Shown here: positions 17,599 to 26,956 of the stretch, piece by piece | How the letters are laid out: each line of letters starts with the position of its first letter | Position numbering within the stretch: the first letter of the stretch is position 1 | Origin: Aequorivita aquimaris | GTDB taxonomy: Bacteria > Bacteroidota > Bacteroidia > Flavobacteriales > Flavobacteriaceae | Reading direction: 5' to 3' | Assembly: GCF_001573155.1 (NCBI RefSeq) | Contig: NZ_JRWG01000011.1 | Coordinates: 1-64,000 of the forward strand | DNA length: 64,000 nt | The notes under the pieces: generated by a model | The model's database searches: none | The model's input: only the letters and a program-made list of their open reading frames with translations | Told to the model about the DNA's origin: nothing | Program-made: the position numbers and the translations under genes

Positions 17599-19632
17599 TT
17601 AGATGAGTCCGTTATATTTTCTTATAAACCATTCTGCTGCGAGGGCGAGAACGATAAGGGCGAGAAGATATTTCCAATCCACCAAAGGTACCACTTTTTG
17701 TTCGCTTCGTTCAATGTTTTGGTAGTTAGTATTTTCAACCAGCGCATTGATCAGTAAATCGCCATGCGTTGCAAAAAATGCCTTTCCGTTCGTATTTTGG
17801 GCAATGCGGCGGAGTTTAGGCACATCGGCATTGAGAAATTGCTGCTCTACATTAAAATCCAAAATGGTGAATTTGCCACTGCTTGAAACCGCTTCGTTTG
17901 AAACCGAAACCGTATAATTGTATTCCCCCGCGGGAAGGCTGTTTAAATCTACCTCGTAATAATTGTTTCGCAGCAGCATCGGGAAAACGGTCTGTTTTTC
18001 CGTCTCGGTATTTTTTACTGAAATATTCAATGAGGCACGATTGTCAAAAACATAATTTTTATCAAAATACTGGGCAGAAATTTTTATTGGATTATTGTTA
18101 TAGTAAAATGTTTCCGAAGAGACTTCCAACCTGCTTCGGCGTTTGTTTGAAGCCAAATATTGAACAAGGTTTCCTATGAAATCGTCAAAACTTTGAAAAC
18201 TTTCGGTTTCCAAAAAACTTCGTGCGCGCCAACGCCAAAAACCTTCACCATCCCAGATTGCATCACGCTTTCCGTTTATTTCCGTTGTGGCGAGCAAAGG
18301 GTTTCCATTATCGATTCCGCTCACGGTCTGTGCCAGCATCACTTCATTTGGAACGCTGATGGTCAACGCGCCAAATTCTGTATGCAAAGGCGGAAAATTA
18401 TCGAATCCAATATTTTCCACGGCAAATGTGCCATAGTTACCATTCAATTCAGCTTGGATGTCTTCACTGGCGTTGGAAGCTTCTTTGTTGAAATTGTCCT
18501 GCGCGCCATTTAAAAAATACCAATCCGTTTGCAGGCCCGAAATGGTCCAAGTGTTTTTATTCAACTTTTCAATTTCAGCAAAAACCGAAGCGAAACTTCT
18601 GTCCGGTTGATACAAGATTACCAGCTGAAAATCATTTAAAACGCTCACGGCCTCCGCAGGTTTTTTAAATGTAACCGTCCGGCGTTCGTTGGATGTAATC
18701 GCTTTTTTTAGTGCGCCCAAATCGGGGTGGGTAATTTTGCTCACGACCAAAACGTTGGTGGCTTGGTCAATCACTTCCACAGCAAACTGTTTGCTGTTGT
18801 TGGTTTTGTTCTTCTCATCGGCCAGCGGCAGGATTTGCGCGCTGTATTTTTGGAGTCCGACGCTGGAGGCATTTAAGGTGAAGTTTAGGGTTTTTGATGT
18901 TTCATTTTCCGAAAAGGAGACGTTGGTTCTATAAACCGTCGCCGCGCCTTGGGCAACTGCAAATTCAGAATTTACGGGGCTTGTCCCGCTATACGTTAAA
19001 ATGACTTCAACGGGAAATTGGTTTTTTAGGAATGCGTACCGGTTTGTGTTTAGTTGTTCAATCTTTAGGTCGGTGTATTGTATGGAATCGCCCAGAATGA
19101 CCGGATAAATCGGGTTTTTAAACGTAGCCGAAGAAAATTCGTAATCGTTGCCGAGGGTTTGGTTTCCGTCGGTTATGACGATTGTGGGTGCCGTTTGGTT
19201 TTTGAAAAGTTCATTGGCCGAAGTCAGTGCTTTGGAAATGTTGGTGTTCTTTTCATCAAAAGAAAGGGAATCGCTTTCGCGGAAATCATTTCCGAAGGAA
19301 TAATAGGAAACATCAAATTTATCGTTGAGTTCGTTATTCTCTTTCAGTTTTTGAAGGAATGCTGAAACGTTTTCCTTTTGACCCAACTCCCCTATTGAAG
19401 CCGAATTATCAATAAGCACGGGAAGTTTCGGTTTTTCAATGGTATAGGTTTCACTTTTGAATTTTGGGTTGATAATCAAAAGCAGAATTGAAAATAAGGT
19501 TATAAACCGAAGAATCCCAAACACCCATCGCAGCGAACCAGTTTGTTTTGACCTATAGCCATACATAAAAACCGCCAGAGCGATTGATACTACTCCGGCG
19601 AGGACTATGTAAAGTATGGTTTCTGGAGACAT
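17599..19632 (-). CDS. Membrane protein with VWA-like domain
   Basis: The 677-residue protein starts with two membrane segments (ILYIVLAGVVSIALAVFMYGY and FGILRFITLFSILLLII) and ends with a third near the C-terminus (YLLALIVLALAAEWFIRKY). The segment after TM2, PVLIDNSASIG, resembles the DxSxS metal-binding motif of von Willebrand A domains, with TIVITDGNQT as the later strand. The middle part looks like Ig/BatA-type periplasmic domains. Similar proteins occur widely in Bacteroidota with no assigned function; binding or envelope assembly is inference. Confidence 0.75.
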   Translation of the reverse strand: MSPETILYIVLAGVVSIALAVFMYGYRSKQTGSLRWVFGILRFITLFSILLLIINPKFKSETYTIEKPKLPVLIDNSASIGELGQKENVSAFLQKLKENNELNDKFDVSYYSFGNDFRESDSLSFDEKNTNISKALTSANELFKNQTAPTIVITDGNQTLGNDYEFSSATFKNPIYPVILGDSIQYTDLKIEQLNTNRYAFLKNQFPVEVILTYSGTSPVNSEFAVAQGAATVYRTNVSFSENETSKTLNFTLNASSVGLQKYSAQILPLADEKNKTNNSKQFAVEVIDQATNVLVVSKITHPDLGALKKAITSNERRTVTFKKPAEAVSVLNDFQLVILYQPDRSFASVFAEIEKLNKNTWTISGLQTDWYFLNGAQDNFNKEASNASEDIQAELNGNYGTFAVENIGFDNFPPLHTEFGALTISVPNEVMLAQTVSGIDNGNPLLATTEINGKRDAIWDGEGFWRWRARSFLETESFQSFDDFIGNLVQYLASNKRRSRLEVSSETFYYNNNPIKISAQYFDKNYVFDNRASLNISVKNTETEKQTVFPMLLRNNYYEVDLNSLPAGEYNYTVSVSNEAVSSSGKFTILDFNVEQQFLNADVPKLRRIAQNTNGKAFFATHGDLLINALVENTNYQNIERSEQKVVPLVDWKYLLALIVLALAAEWFIRKYNGLI

Positions 19633-19635
19633 TCT

Positions 19636-19660
19636 GATTTACGATTTACGATTGACGATT
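19636..19660. repeat. 7-bp tandem repeat, intergenic
   Basis: GATTTAC GATTTAC GATTGAC GATT follows directly upstream of the VWA gene start. It is a heptad-period repeat like that at 53620-53653. Confidence 0.75.
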
Positions 19661-19737
19661 TTGGATTTAAAATCTAATTCTAAAATTTCAACTATTTGAT
19701 AAAACTTCATAAATCGTACATCTAAAATCACAAATTT

Positions 19738-20484
19738 TTAAGTAAGCATCCCCCCATCAACATTCAAAACTTGCCCGGTAATATAGGCCGAAAGGTCGCT
19801 GGCAAGAAAAACACAGGCATTGGCAATATCCTCAGGAGTGCCGCCACGCTTTAACGGAATGGCATCGCGCCAACCCTGTACGGTGGCTTCGTCCAGTTTT
19901 CCGGTCATTTCAGTTTCGATGAAACCGGGAGCGATGGCGTTACAACGAATATCGCGGGAACCTAATTCCAGGGCGACCGATTTTGTAAATCCAATAATTC
20001 CTGCTTTGGAGGCTGCGTAATTGGTCTGTCCTGCGTTTCCTTTCACACCAACCACAGAGCTCATATTGATGATGGAGCCTTTGCGTTGTTTCAACATAGC
20101 GCGCTGTACCGCCTTGGTCATATTGAATACCGATTTGAGGTTTACCTCGATTACCTTATCAAAATCTTCCTCGGAAATACGCATCAACAGGTTGTCTTTG
20201 GTAATGCCGGCGTTGTTTACGAGAATATCGATACTTCCAAAATCTTTCAAAACTTCTTCAGCCAATTTTTGCGACTCGTCATAGGAAGCCGCGTCGCTTT
20301 TATAGGCCTTTGCTTTCACGCCGGATTTTGAAACTTCATCTGCCAAAGCATTTGCCGCTTCGGCCGAAGAGCTATATGTGAAAGCCACATTGGCACCGTG
20401 CTGGGCGAATGTTTCAACGATTCCTTTTCCAATTCCGCGGCTACCGCCTGTGATGATTGCTGTTTTTCCTTCCAGTAATTTCAT
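19738..20484 (-). CDS. fabG: 3-oxoacyl-[acyl-carrier-protein] reductase
   Basis: The 248-residue short-chain dehydrogenase reduces 3-oxoacyl-ACP with NADPH in fatty acid elongation. The NADPH-binding motif TGGSRGIGKGI is near residue 12, NNAGI in the middle, and the catalytic Ser (NMSSVVG), Tyr and Lys (YAASK) are all present. The C-terminus YITGQVLNVDGGM is typical. Length is normal. It lies downstream of the lipid A genes and sucD on the same strand, separated from sucD by a terminator and a palindromic repeat. Confidence 0.95.
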   Translation of the reverse strand: MKLLEGKTAIITGGSRGIGKGIVETFAQHGANVAFTYSSSAEAANALADEVSKSGVKAKAYKSDAASYDESQKLAEEVLKDFGSIDILVNNAGITKDNLLMRISEEDFDKVIEVNLKSVFNMTKAVQRAMLKQRKGSIINMSSVVGVKGNAGQTNYAASKAGIIGFTKSVALELGSRDIRCNAIAPGFIETEMTGKLDEATVQGWRDAIPLKRGGTPEDIANACVFLASDLSAYITGQVLNVDGGMLT

Positions 20485-20516
20485 ATTTTTAAAAGGTGTT
20501 TTGATGGTTGGTAAAA

Positions 20517-20547
20517 AACCTACAAGGTTTGGAAAACCTTGCAGGTT
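20517..20547. repeat. REP-like palindrome
   Basis: AACCTACAAGGTTT (20517-20530) and AAACCTTGCAGGTT (20534-20547) form a 14-bp inverted repeat with one mismatch and a 3-nt spacer, 33 bp upstream of fabG. It is of a type often dispersed in flavobacterial genomes. Confidence 0.7.
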
Positions 20548-20590
20548 CTATCTTATGGTCAAATATAACAAAAGGTTGCGGGTTCTCCAT

Positions 20591-20626
20591 AAAAAAAGCC
20601 CTGTGAATTTCACAGAGCTTTTTTTA
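20591..20626 (-). terminator. Terminator after sucD
   Basis: The arms AAAAAAAGCCCTGTGAA and TTCACAGAGCTTTTTTT pair with one mismatch. It lies 16 nt beyond the sucD stop. Confidence 0.75.
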
Positions 20627-20642
20627 TATAAATTCAGAAGAA

Positions 20643-21515
20643 TTAACCCAATACTTCTTTTACTTTCTTTCCAATTTCAGCTGGAGAATCCACAACGTGG
20701 ATGCCACATTTGCGCATTACTTTTTTCTTTGCCTGTGCCGTATCGTCGCTTCCGCCAACGATGGCTCCGGCGTGGCCCATGGTTCGTCCCGCAGGCGCAG
20801 TTTCACCGGCAATAAAGCCGATTACCGGTTTTTTAATGCCGCTGTTTTTGTACCAGTTGGCGGCATCTATTTCAAGTTGGCCACCAATCTCCCCGATCAT
20901 AACCACGGCTTCGCTTTCGGAATCGTTAATAAGCATTTCCAAAGCTTCCTTAGTGGTTGTACCGATGATGGGATCACCACCAATCCCGATAGCCGTTGTA
21001 ATGCCAAGGCCCTGCTTCACTACTTGGTCTGCGGCTTCATAGGTAAGGGTTCCCGATTTTGAAACGATGCCCACGGTTCCTTTTTTGAAAACGAAACCAG
21101 GCATAATACCCACTTTCGCTTCTCCCGGAGTAATAACACCTGGGCAGTTAGGACCAATAAGGCGACAATCTCTGTCTTTTATATAGTTTGATGCAGTAAT
21201 CATATCTTTTACTGGAATTCCTTCGGTAATAGTGATAATTACCTTAATACCTGCATCGGCAGCTTCCATAATGGCGTCTGCAGCAAATGCTGGCGGAACG
21301 AAAATAATAGATGTATCGGCATCTGTTTTTTCAACTGCTTCTGAAACCGTATTGAACACAGGTTTGTCAAGATGTTTTTGGCCACCTTTTCCTGGGGTCA
21401 CCCCGCCTACTACATTGGTTCCGTATTCAATCATTTGTTCGGCGTGGAATGTACCTTCGCTACCGGTGAAACCTTGAACTATTATTTTTGAATTTTTATT
21501 TACTAAAACGCTCAT
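20643..21515 (-). CDS. sucD: Succinate-CoA ligase (ADP-forming) subunit alpha
   Basis: The 290-residue alpha subunit of succinyl-CoA synthetase acts in the TCA cycle and carries the phosphohistidine. CoA-binding Rossmann motifs (VQGFTGSEGTFHAEQM) start the protein, RLIGPNCPGVITPGE is in the middle, and the active-site His lies in MGHAGAIVGG. All expected motifs are present at normal length. The partner sucC is not in the window, so the subunit genes are separated, as I recall is common in Bacteroidota. A strong -7 box lies 75 nt upstream. Confidence 0.96.
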   Translation of the reverse strand: MSVLVNKNSKIIVQGFTGSEGTFHAEQMIEYGTNVVGGVTPGKGGQKHLDKPVFNTVSEAVEKTDADTSIIFVPPAFAADAIMEAADAGIKVIITITEGIPVKDMITASNYIKDRDCRLIGPNCPGVITPGEAKVGIMPGFVFKKGTVGIVSKSGTLTYEAADQVVKQGLGITTAIGIGGDPIIGTTTKEALEMLINDSESEAVVMIGEIGGQLEIDAANWYKNSGIKKPVIGFIAGETAPAGRTMGHAGAIVGGSDDTAQAKKKVMRKCGIHVVDSPAEIGKKVKEVLG

Positions 21516-21589
21516 TGCTAATTATTTTCTATTAATTATTTCTATTTATTATTGAAGTGAAATCTGAAGTAGGTTTTTCAGAATTGCCG

Positions 21590-21597
21590 CAAAGATA
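21590..21597 (-). promoter_or_regulatory. -7 promoter element of sucD
   Basis: TATCTTTG on the minus strand matches TAnnTTTG exactly. A -33 TTTG is not obvious. The long leader to the start at 21515 has no clear structure. Confidence 0.45.
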
Positions 21598-21625
21598 CGG
21601 CTTTTCGGATGGCTTTTAAAAGATA

Positions 21626-22039
21626 TTACACCTTAACTCGGTGGTAGCTTTCATTGGTATCATCTTTATCGGTTACGGGTTGGCTTACTTGGTATCCTCG
21701 GTATAGCTTATCATCCTTCACCTCCCAAATTGCGATAAAGTGGGCAATCCCCAATTCTTCATCGGGATTTTCCATAGTGCGGATATAATATTTATAGCGG
21801 ATGGTTACGTGATTGTCATCAGCCAGCAAATGGCTCACCTCAATTCTTAAATCATTATAAGATCGTCTTACTTCACTAAAGAAATTTACAATATCATCAT
21901 AGTTCATGATAGATAATCCGTTGGCACTGTTCCAAATAAGCACCAGTTCAGGGTGAAAAAAACGCTCCAAAACCGTATCGTCTCTTAAAATATCTGATCT
22001 GTAAAAGTCCCTTACAATCTGTTTTGCTTTATTGCTCAT
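21626..22039 (-). CDS. SnoaL/NTF2-like domain protein
   Basis: This 137-residue small alpha-beta protein shows the NTF2-like pattern: an N-terminal helix (KAKQIVRDFYRSDI), then LERFFHPELVLIWNSANG and strands with ..NHVTIRYKYYIRT and GIAHFIAIWEVKDDKLYRGYQVSQP. Such folds act as enzymes or ligand-binding domains, and the specific role is unknown. Its start overlaps the stop of the lpxD-like gene by 4 nt (ATGA), so the two are translationally coupled and may function together. Confidence 0.75.
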   Translation of the reverse strand: MSNKAKQIVRDFYRSDILRDDTVLERFFHPELVLIWNSANGLSIMNYDDIVNFFSEVRRSYNDLRIEVSHLLADDNHVTIRYKYYIRTMENPDEELGIAHFIAIWEVKDDKLYRGYQVSQPVTDKDDTNESYHRVKV

Positions 22040-22974
22040 GATAATTTGTCCAATTTTTCAATGATATCCGGAATCAGCTTGATGGAAGCCAATTCTTTAT
22101 ATTTTTTTCTGAATTCATCTGCGGGAGAACCAAAATATGCCTTGTGGCCCGAAAGTGATTTACTAACACCGCTTTGTGCAGAGATTACTGCCTTTTCACC
22201 TATGGTTATACCACTGGTTATGCCCACCTGACCCCAGATGGTCACAAAATCCTCTATCAGCACACAACCAGCGATGCCCACTTGAGAAGCAATCAAGCAG
22301 CGTCTTCCAATAACGGTATCATGACCTACGTGAACCTGATTGTCAAGTTTAGAGCCTTCGCCAATGGTTGTTGATGCCGTTACCCCTTTATCGATAGTAC
22401 AAAGGGCACCCAAATCTACGTTGTCTTCGATTACCACATTACCCCCACTTAAAAGTTTATCGAATTTTTCAGGGCGGTTTTTGTAATAGAAAGCATCGCT
22501 GCCCAAGACGGTGCCTGCGTGAATGGTTACGTTATTGCCAATTATTGTATTGTCGTAAATACAAACGTTGGAATGGATTAGGCAATTGCGGCCAATTTTC
22601 ACATTATTTCCAACGAAAACATTGGGTTGAATTACCGTGTCTTTACCTATTTCAGCGGATTCTGAAATCGCACTATTTGCACTTTTGAACGGTTTAAAAT
22701 AATGGGTAAGTTTATTAAAATCACGAAAAGGATCTTCGGAAATCAACAGGGCCTTCCCGGCGGGACAATCCACCTTTTTATTGATAAGAATTACGGTGGC
22801 CTGTGATTGTAATGCCTTGTCGTAATATTTCGGATGGTCCACAAATACGATATCTCCGGGCTGTACCACGTGAATCTCGTTCATTCCAAAAACCGGAAAC
22901 GTAGGTTCCCCCACATAATCGGAACCGATTATGACAGCTATATTTTCTAGGGTTTGGGGAGTTGGGAATTTCAC
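22036..22974 (-). CDS. LpxD-like acyltransferase (paralog)
   Basis: The 312-residue product has an LpxD N-terminal domain (VFVDHPKYYDKALQSQATVILIN) and a left-handed beta helix of hexapeptide repeats from about residue 105 (IGKDTVIQPNVFVGNNVKIG). LpxD transfers the N-linked 3-hydroxyacyl chain to UDP-glucosamine in lipid A synthesis. A second, more typical lpxD lies at 25811-26836, so this copy may have another substrate. The start codon is GTG at 22974; no ATG is available before conserved sequence. The C-terminal part is shorter than in the canonical copy. Confidence 0.85.
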   Translation of the reverse strand: MKFPTPQTLENIAVIIGSDYVGEPTFPVFGMNEIHVVQPGDIVFVDHPKYYDKALQSQATVILINKKVDCPAGKALLISEDPFRDFNKLTHYFKPFKSANSAISESAEIGKDTVIQPNVFVGNNVKIGRNCLIHSNVCIYDNTIIGNNVTIHAGTVLGSDAFYYKNRPEKFDKLLSGGNVVIEDNVDLGALCTIDKGVTASTTIGEGSKLDNQVHVGHDTVIGRRCLIASQVGIAGCVLIEDFVTIWGQVGITSGITIGEKAVISAQSGVSKSLSGHKAYFGSPADEFRKKYKELASIKLIPDIIEKLDKLS

Positions 22975-23030
22975 TTTTTCGGATTAATAGATTATTGAAT
23001 TGTTGTAATGATTGAATATTACATACCGGC

Positions 23031-23597
23031 TTACTCTTTCATTCGTTCCTGATACTGACCTTTTTCAGTATCAATTCTAATTTTATCACCTTCGTTTATG
23101 AAAAGAGGAACATTTATTTCAGCACCAGTTTCAACAATTGCAGGTTTGGTAGCATTTGTGGCTGTATTACCTTTAACGCCAGGTTCGGTTGAAGTAACCT
23201 CCAAAACTACATGAGCTGGCATTTCAACTGAAAGCGGCGCACTATCTTCAGTATTTATTAAAACTGTAACAATTTCTCCTTCCTTCATCAATTCAGGTGT
23301 ATCGAGTATATCCTTCATCAAGCGAATCTGCGAATAATCGTCAGTATTCATAAAATGATACATATCACCTTCATTGTATAGATATTGAAATTTTTGGGTT
23401 TCAACGCGAACGTCCTCTATTTTATGCCCTGCGGAAAAAGTATTGTCAATTACTTTTCCAGTGGTAACGCTTTTTAGTTTTGTACGAACAAAAGCGGGGC
23501 CTTTCCCCGGTTTTACGTGAAGGAATTCAATAATTTTATAAATATCATTGTTATAGCGGATGCAAAGTCCTTTTCTAATATCTGATGATGTTGCCAT
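23031..23597 (-). CDS. efp: Elongation factor P
   Basis: This 188-residue translation factor relieves ribosome stalling at polyproline stretches. The N-terminal KOW-like domain has VKPGKGPAFVRTKLKSV, with the conserved basic tip residue (K in PGKGPA) that many bacteria modify. OB-fold domains follow, with the C-terminal signature VPLFINEGDKIRIDTEKGQY. Length is normal. It sits inside the lipid A gene block between the lpxD paralog and lpxA on the same strand, a conserved flavobacterial arrangement. Confidence 0.97.
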   Translation of the reverse strand: MATSSDIRKGLCIRYNNDIYKIIEFLHVKPGKGPAFVRTKLKSVTTGKVIDNTFSAGHKIEDVRVETQKFQYLYNEGDMYHFMNTDDYSQIRLMKDILDTPELMKEGEIVTVLINTEDSAPLSVEMPAHVVLEVTSTEPGVKGNTATNATKPAIVETGAEINVPLFINEGDKIRIDTEKGQYQERMKE

Positions 23598-23625
23598 TAC
23601 TAGGTTTGTGGTTTATTGTTTACGT

Positions 23626-24411
23626 TTAATTTGAATTGAAATAGCCTTTCATAATTCCGCGTTTGGAATTTTTTATGAACTGGAGTATTTCGTCCCTTTC
23701 GGGAGTGGCCTCCATTTCGGCCTCAATGATTTCCGCTGCCTGAGAGGTGTTATAGTTTTTTTGATACAGAATTCTGTAAATATTTTGAATTTCAGTGATT
23801 TTTTGGGAATTGAATCCTCTTCTTCTTAAACCAATAGAATTAATACCCACATAACTAAGTGGTTCACGAGCAGCCTTTACAAATGGCGGAACATCTTTAC
23901 GAACAAGTGAACCCCCGGTTACAAAGGCATGGTTTCCAATCATACAAAACTGATGTACTGCTGTCATTCCTGCTAAAACTACGTGATCACCAACGGTTAC
24001 GTGCCCAGCAAGTGTACTATTGTTTGAAAAAATACAGTTATCACCCACAATGCAGTCGTGCGCAATGTGGCAATAGGCCATAATCCAACAGTTTTTTCCC
24101 ACTACAGTTTTGCCACGATCCACGGTACCGCGATTTATAGTAACATATTCACGGATGGTTGTGCCATCGCCTATTTCTACAGTAGTGTCTTCATCCTTAA
24201 ATTTTAAATCCTGTGGTATTGCAGAGATTACTGCCCCAGGAAATATATTACAGTTTTTCCCAATGCGCGCGCCCTCCATAATGGTCACATTACTGCCAAT
24301 CCAAGTTCCTTCACCGATCACGACATTATTATGAATGGTCGTAAAAGGCTCGATCACAACGTTTTTTGCTATTTTTGCGCCCGGATGGACGTATGCAAGT
24401 GGTTGGTTCAT
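23626..24411 (-). CDS. lpxA: UDP-N-acetylglucosamine acyltransferase
   Basis: The 261-residue cytosolic enzyme carries out the first step of lipid A synthesis, adding a 3-hydroxyacyl chain to UDP-GlcNAc. The hexapeptide beta helix runs from the N-terminus (YVHPGAKIAKNVVIEPFTTI) and contains the catalytic His region (AYCHIAHDCIVGDNCIFSNN). The C-terminal helices include IGLRRRGFNSQKI. Length is normal. The start codon directly follows the lpxC/fabZ stop with no gap, so the genes form one operon. Confidence 0.96.
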   Translation of the reverse strand: MNQPLAYVHPGAKIAKNVVIEPFTTIHNNVVIGEGTWIGSNVTIMEGARIGKNCNIFPGAVISAIPQDLKFKDEDTTVEIGDGTTIREYVTINRGTVDRGKTVVGKNCWIMAYCHIAHDCIVGDNCIFSNNSTLAGHVTVGDHVVLAGMTAVHQFCMIGNHAFVTGGSLVRKDVPPFVKAAREPLSYVGINSIGLRRRGFNSQKITEIQNIYRILYQKNYNTSQAAEIIEAEMEATPERDEILQFIKNSKRGIMKGYFNSN

Positions 24412-25818
24412 CTATAAATTTTTTGTTTTTACCATTTGGGCCATCAGTTCGGCCTCTGTTACTAATTTGCCATTGGCATATGCGTTTCCTTGCATATGAA
24501 CAATCCCGCGGCGAATAGGAGAGATTAGTTCCAACACAAAAATTAAGGTATCGCCAGGATTAACCTGTTGCTTAAACTTAACGTTGTTTATTTTCATAAA
24601 AAAAGTAAGATAATTTTCAGGATCTGGAACAGTGCTCAATGCCAATATACCACCTGTTTGTGCCATTGCCTCAACTATCAAAACTCCCGGCATTACAGGT
24701 GCACCAGGGAAATGGCCAACAAAGAACGGCTCGTTCATTGTTACATTTTTAAGGCCTACGACACTAGTGTCTGTCATTTCCATAATCTTATCAACCAACA
24801 AAAATGGCGGTCTATGCGGAAGCATGGCCATTATTTGGTTGACATCCTTTACTGGTGGTTGGTTAATGTCAAATTTTGGAACATTGTTTCTAGCTTCCAG
24901 CTTTATAATTTTAGATAGTTTTTTGGCAAACTGGGTGTTAACGTGATGGCCTGGTTTGTTGGCGATCACTTTTCCGCGTATGCGAGTGCCAATTAGAGCT
25001 AGATCTCCTATTACATCCAAAAGTTTATGCCTGGCAGCTTCATTGGGATAATGCAGGGTAAGATTATCTAAAATTCCGTTTGGTTTTACAGAAATAGTAT
25101 CTTTTCCAAAAGCTGTTCGTAGCTTTTCCATTGTGCTTGGGGAAAGTTCTTTATCAACATAAACTATTGCATTGTTTAGATCGCCCCCTTTTATTAAACC
25201 ATGTTCCAGCAACATTTCAATTTCGTGTAAAAAACTGAAGGTTCTAGCATTTGCAATTTCATTTTTAAAGTCAGAAATATTTTTAAGGGAAGCATTTTGA
25301 GTGCCCAAAACTTTTGTTCCGAAATCGACCATGGTGGTTACTTGGTATTCATCAGCAGGCATTACTATTATTTCACTTCCGGTTTCTTCGTCTAAGAAAG
25401 AGATTACTTCTTTTACTACATATTCTTCTCTCGGGGCATCTTGCTCTACTACTCCTGCTTTTTCTATTGCTTCAACAAAAAATTTGGCTGATCCATCCAT
25501 AATTGGAGGTTCGGAAGCATTAAGTTCCATAATGCAATTATCAACCTCAAGCCCTACTAATGAAGCTAGCACGTGTTCAGAAGTTTGTATTTTAACACCC
25601 TTTTTTTCAAGGTTTGTACCGCGTTGGGTATTTACCACATAGTTGGCATCTGCTTCAATGACAGGGTGGTCCTCCAAATCGATCCTCACGAATGTATATC
25701 CGTGATTTTCAGGTGCAGGTTTAAAAGTTATCGTAACTTCTTTACCTGTATGCAAACCCACTCCGGTAAGTGAAATTTCCTTACCAATGGTGCGCTGTTT
25801 TACAACACTTTCATTCAT
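24412..25818 (-). CDS. lpxC/fabZ: Bifunctional LpxC deacetylase / FabZ dehydratase
   Basis: The 468-residue fusion is characteristic of Bacteroidota. The N-terminal part is LpxC, the zinc deacetylase that commits lipid A synthesis ([15 protein letters not shown]; zinc-binding His in [15 protein letters not shown]). The C-terminal ~150 residues are FabZ, the 3-hydroxyacyl-ACP dehydratase ([13 protein letters not shown] and [20 protein letters not shown] with the catalytic His and Glu). I chose ATG at 25818; the frame extends to a TTG at 25836, but the ATG starts at the lpxD stop (8-nt overlap), which suits coupling. Both active sites look intact. Confidence 0.96.
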   Translation of the reverse strand: MNESVVKQRTIGKEISLTGVGLHTGKEVTITFKPAPENHGYTFVRIDLEDHPVIEADANYVVNTQRGTNLEKKGVKIQTSEHVLASLVGLEVDNCIMELNASEPPIMDGSAKFFVEAIEKAGVVEQDAPREEYVVKEVISFLDEETGSEIIVMPADEYQVTTMVDFGTKVLGTQNASLKNISDFKNEIANARTFSFLHEIEMLLEHGLIKGGDLNNAIVYVDKELSPSTMEKLRTAFGKDTISVKPNGILDNLTLHYPNEAARHKLLDVIGDLALIGTRIRGKVIANKPGHHVNTQFAKKLSKIIKLEARNNVPKFDINQPPVKDVNQIMAMLPHRPPFLLVDKIMEMTDTSVVGLKNVTMNEPFFVGHFPGAPVMPGVLIVEAMAQTGGILALSTVPDPENYLTFFMKINNVKFKQQVNPGDTLIFVLELISPIRRGIVHMQGNAYANGKLVTEAELMAQMVKTKNL

Positions 25819-26836
25819 TATCGAGTTTTTTTTCAACTATATTGAACCTTTCCATAATTTTGGGAAGGTTTTTAAAATATACATAACTTTTATTAAAATC
25901 ACCATAACTAAACGCGGGAGAGCCCTGTAAGGTTTCGTTGTCCTTCACATTTCTTCCTATTCCGCTTTGGGCCTGTATTTTTACGTTATCGCCAATGGTA
26001 ATATGTCCAGCAATACCTACTTGCCCACCAATAATGCAGTTTTTCCCTATTTTGGTAGAACCCGCTATACCTGTTTGGGCGGCAATAACAGTATTTTCTC
26101 CAATAGTTACGTTGTGCGCAATTTGAATTTGATTGTCTAATTTTACCCCTCTTTTGATAAGGGTTGAACCCAAAGTCGCCCTGTCTATTGTTGTTCCAGG
26201 GCCAACATCTACATTATCTTCTAAAATAACATTCCCCGTTTGTGGAACTTTATTGTATTCACCTTTTTCATTAGGAGTAAAACCAAAACCATCTGCACCA
26301 ATTACAACCCCACTGTTTATAACACAAGATTCACCCACTACTGTCTCGGAATAAAGCTTCGCGCCTGTAAAAAGTACGGAATTGTTCCCAACTTTCACAT
26401 TATCGCCAATATATACGTTTGGATAAATCTTCACATTATCACCAATCTTTACATTTTCACCTATGTATGAAAAAGCTCCCAAATATAAATTCTCACCATA
26501 TTTGGCGGTTTCTGAAATAAATACCGGGTTTTCAATTCCGGTCTTGTTCATTTTCACCTGGTTGTAGTATTCCAACAATTGAGAAAAAGCCTTATAGGCA
26601 TTCTCTACCCGGATTAGGGTTGTTGATAAGTCTTGCGAGGCTACAAAATCATTATTTACAATGGTTATTGATGCCTGTGTGGAATATATGTAATGTGTGT
26701 ATTTTGGATTGGCCAAAAAGGTCAAGCTGCCTTTGCTGCCCTCTTCAATTTTTGCAAGTTTTGAAACTTCTATACCTTCATCGCCATCAACGGTTCCGTT
26801 AAGGATTCCTGCTATTTGGGCAGCTGTAAATTTCAT
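25811..26836 (-). CDS. lpxD: UDP-3-O-acylglucosamine N-acyltransferase
   Basis: The 341-residue enzyme carries out the third lipid A step and adds the N-linked 3-hydroxyacyl chain. The N-terminal uridine-binding domain ([37 protein letters not shown]) is followed by a long hexapeptide beta helix, which includes the catalytic His region ([17 protein letters not shown]). C-terminal helices end in [13 protein letters not shown]. Length is canonical, so I take this as the main LpxD, with 22036-22974 as its paralog. It is the first lipid A gene of the block. Confidence 0.96.
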   Translation of the reverse strand: MKFTAAQIAGILNGTVDGDEGIEVSKLAKIEEGSKGSLTFLANPKYTHYIYSTQASITIVNNDFVASQDLSTTLIRVENAYKAFSQLLEYYNQVKMNKTGIENPVFISETAKYGENLYLGAFSYIGENVKIGDNVKIYPNVYIGDNVKVGNNSVLFTGAKLYSETVVGESCVINSGVVIGADGFGFTPNEKGEYNKVPQTGNVILEDNVDVGPGTTIDRATLGSTLIKRGVKLDNQIQIAHNVTIGENTVIAAQTGIAGSTKIGKNCIIGGQVGIAGHITIGDNVKIQAQSGIGRNVKDNETLQGSPAFSYGDFNKSYVYFKNLPKIMERFNIVEKKLDNE

Positions 26837-26956
26837 TTGGCGTCAAGGTTTTTTTTAACCGAAGTACATATAAAAAGCAACCACAAAGTACTAAATTTTA
26901 AATGAATTGATTTTCGGTCGTTCGTTTTCATTCTTGCAAAAATAGAAAAAAAGGAT

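Noticed and set aside
20701-21062. Open plus-strand frames opposite sucD
   Set aside because: They are antisense shadows; sucD has all family motifs on the minus strand.
22036-22974. lpxD paralog as a pseudogene
   Set aside because: The frame is intact, hexapeptide repeats are regular, and a GTG start is acceptable.
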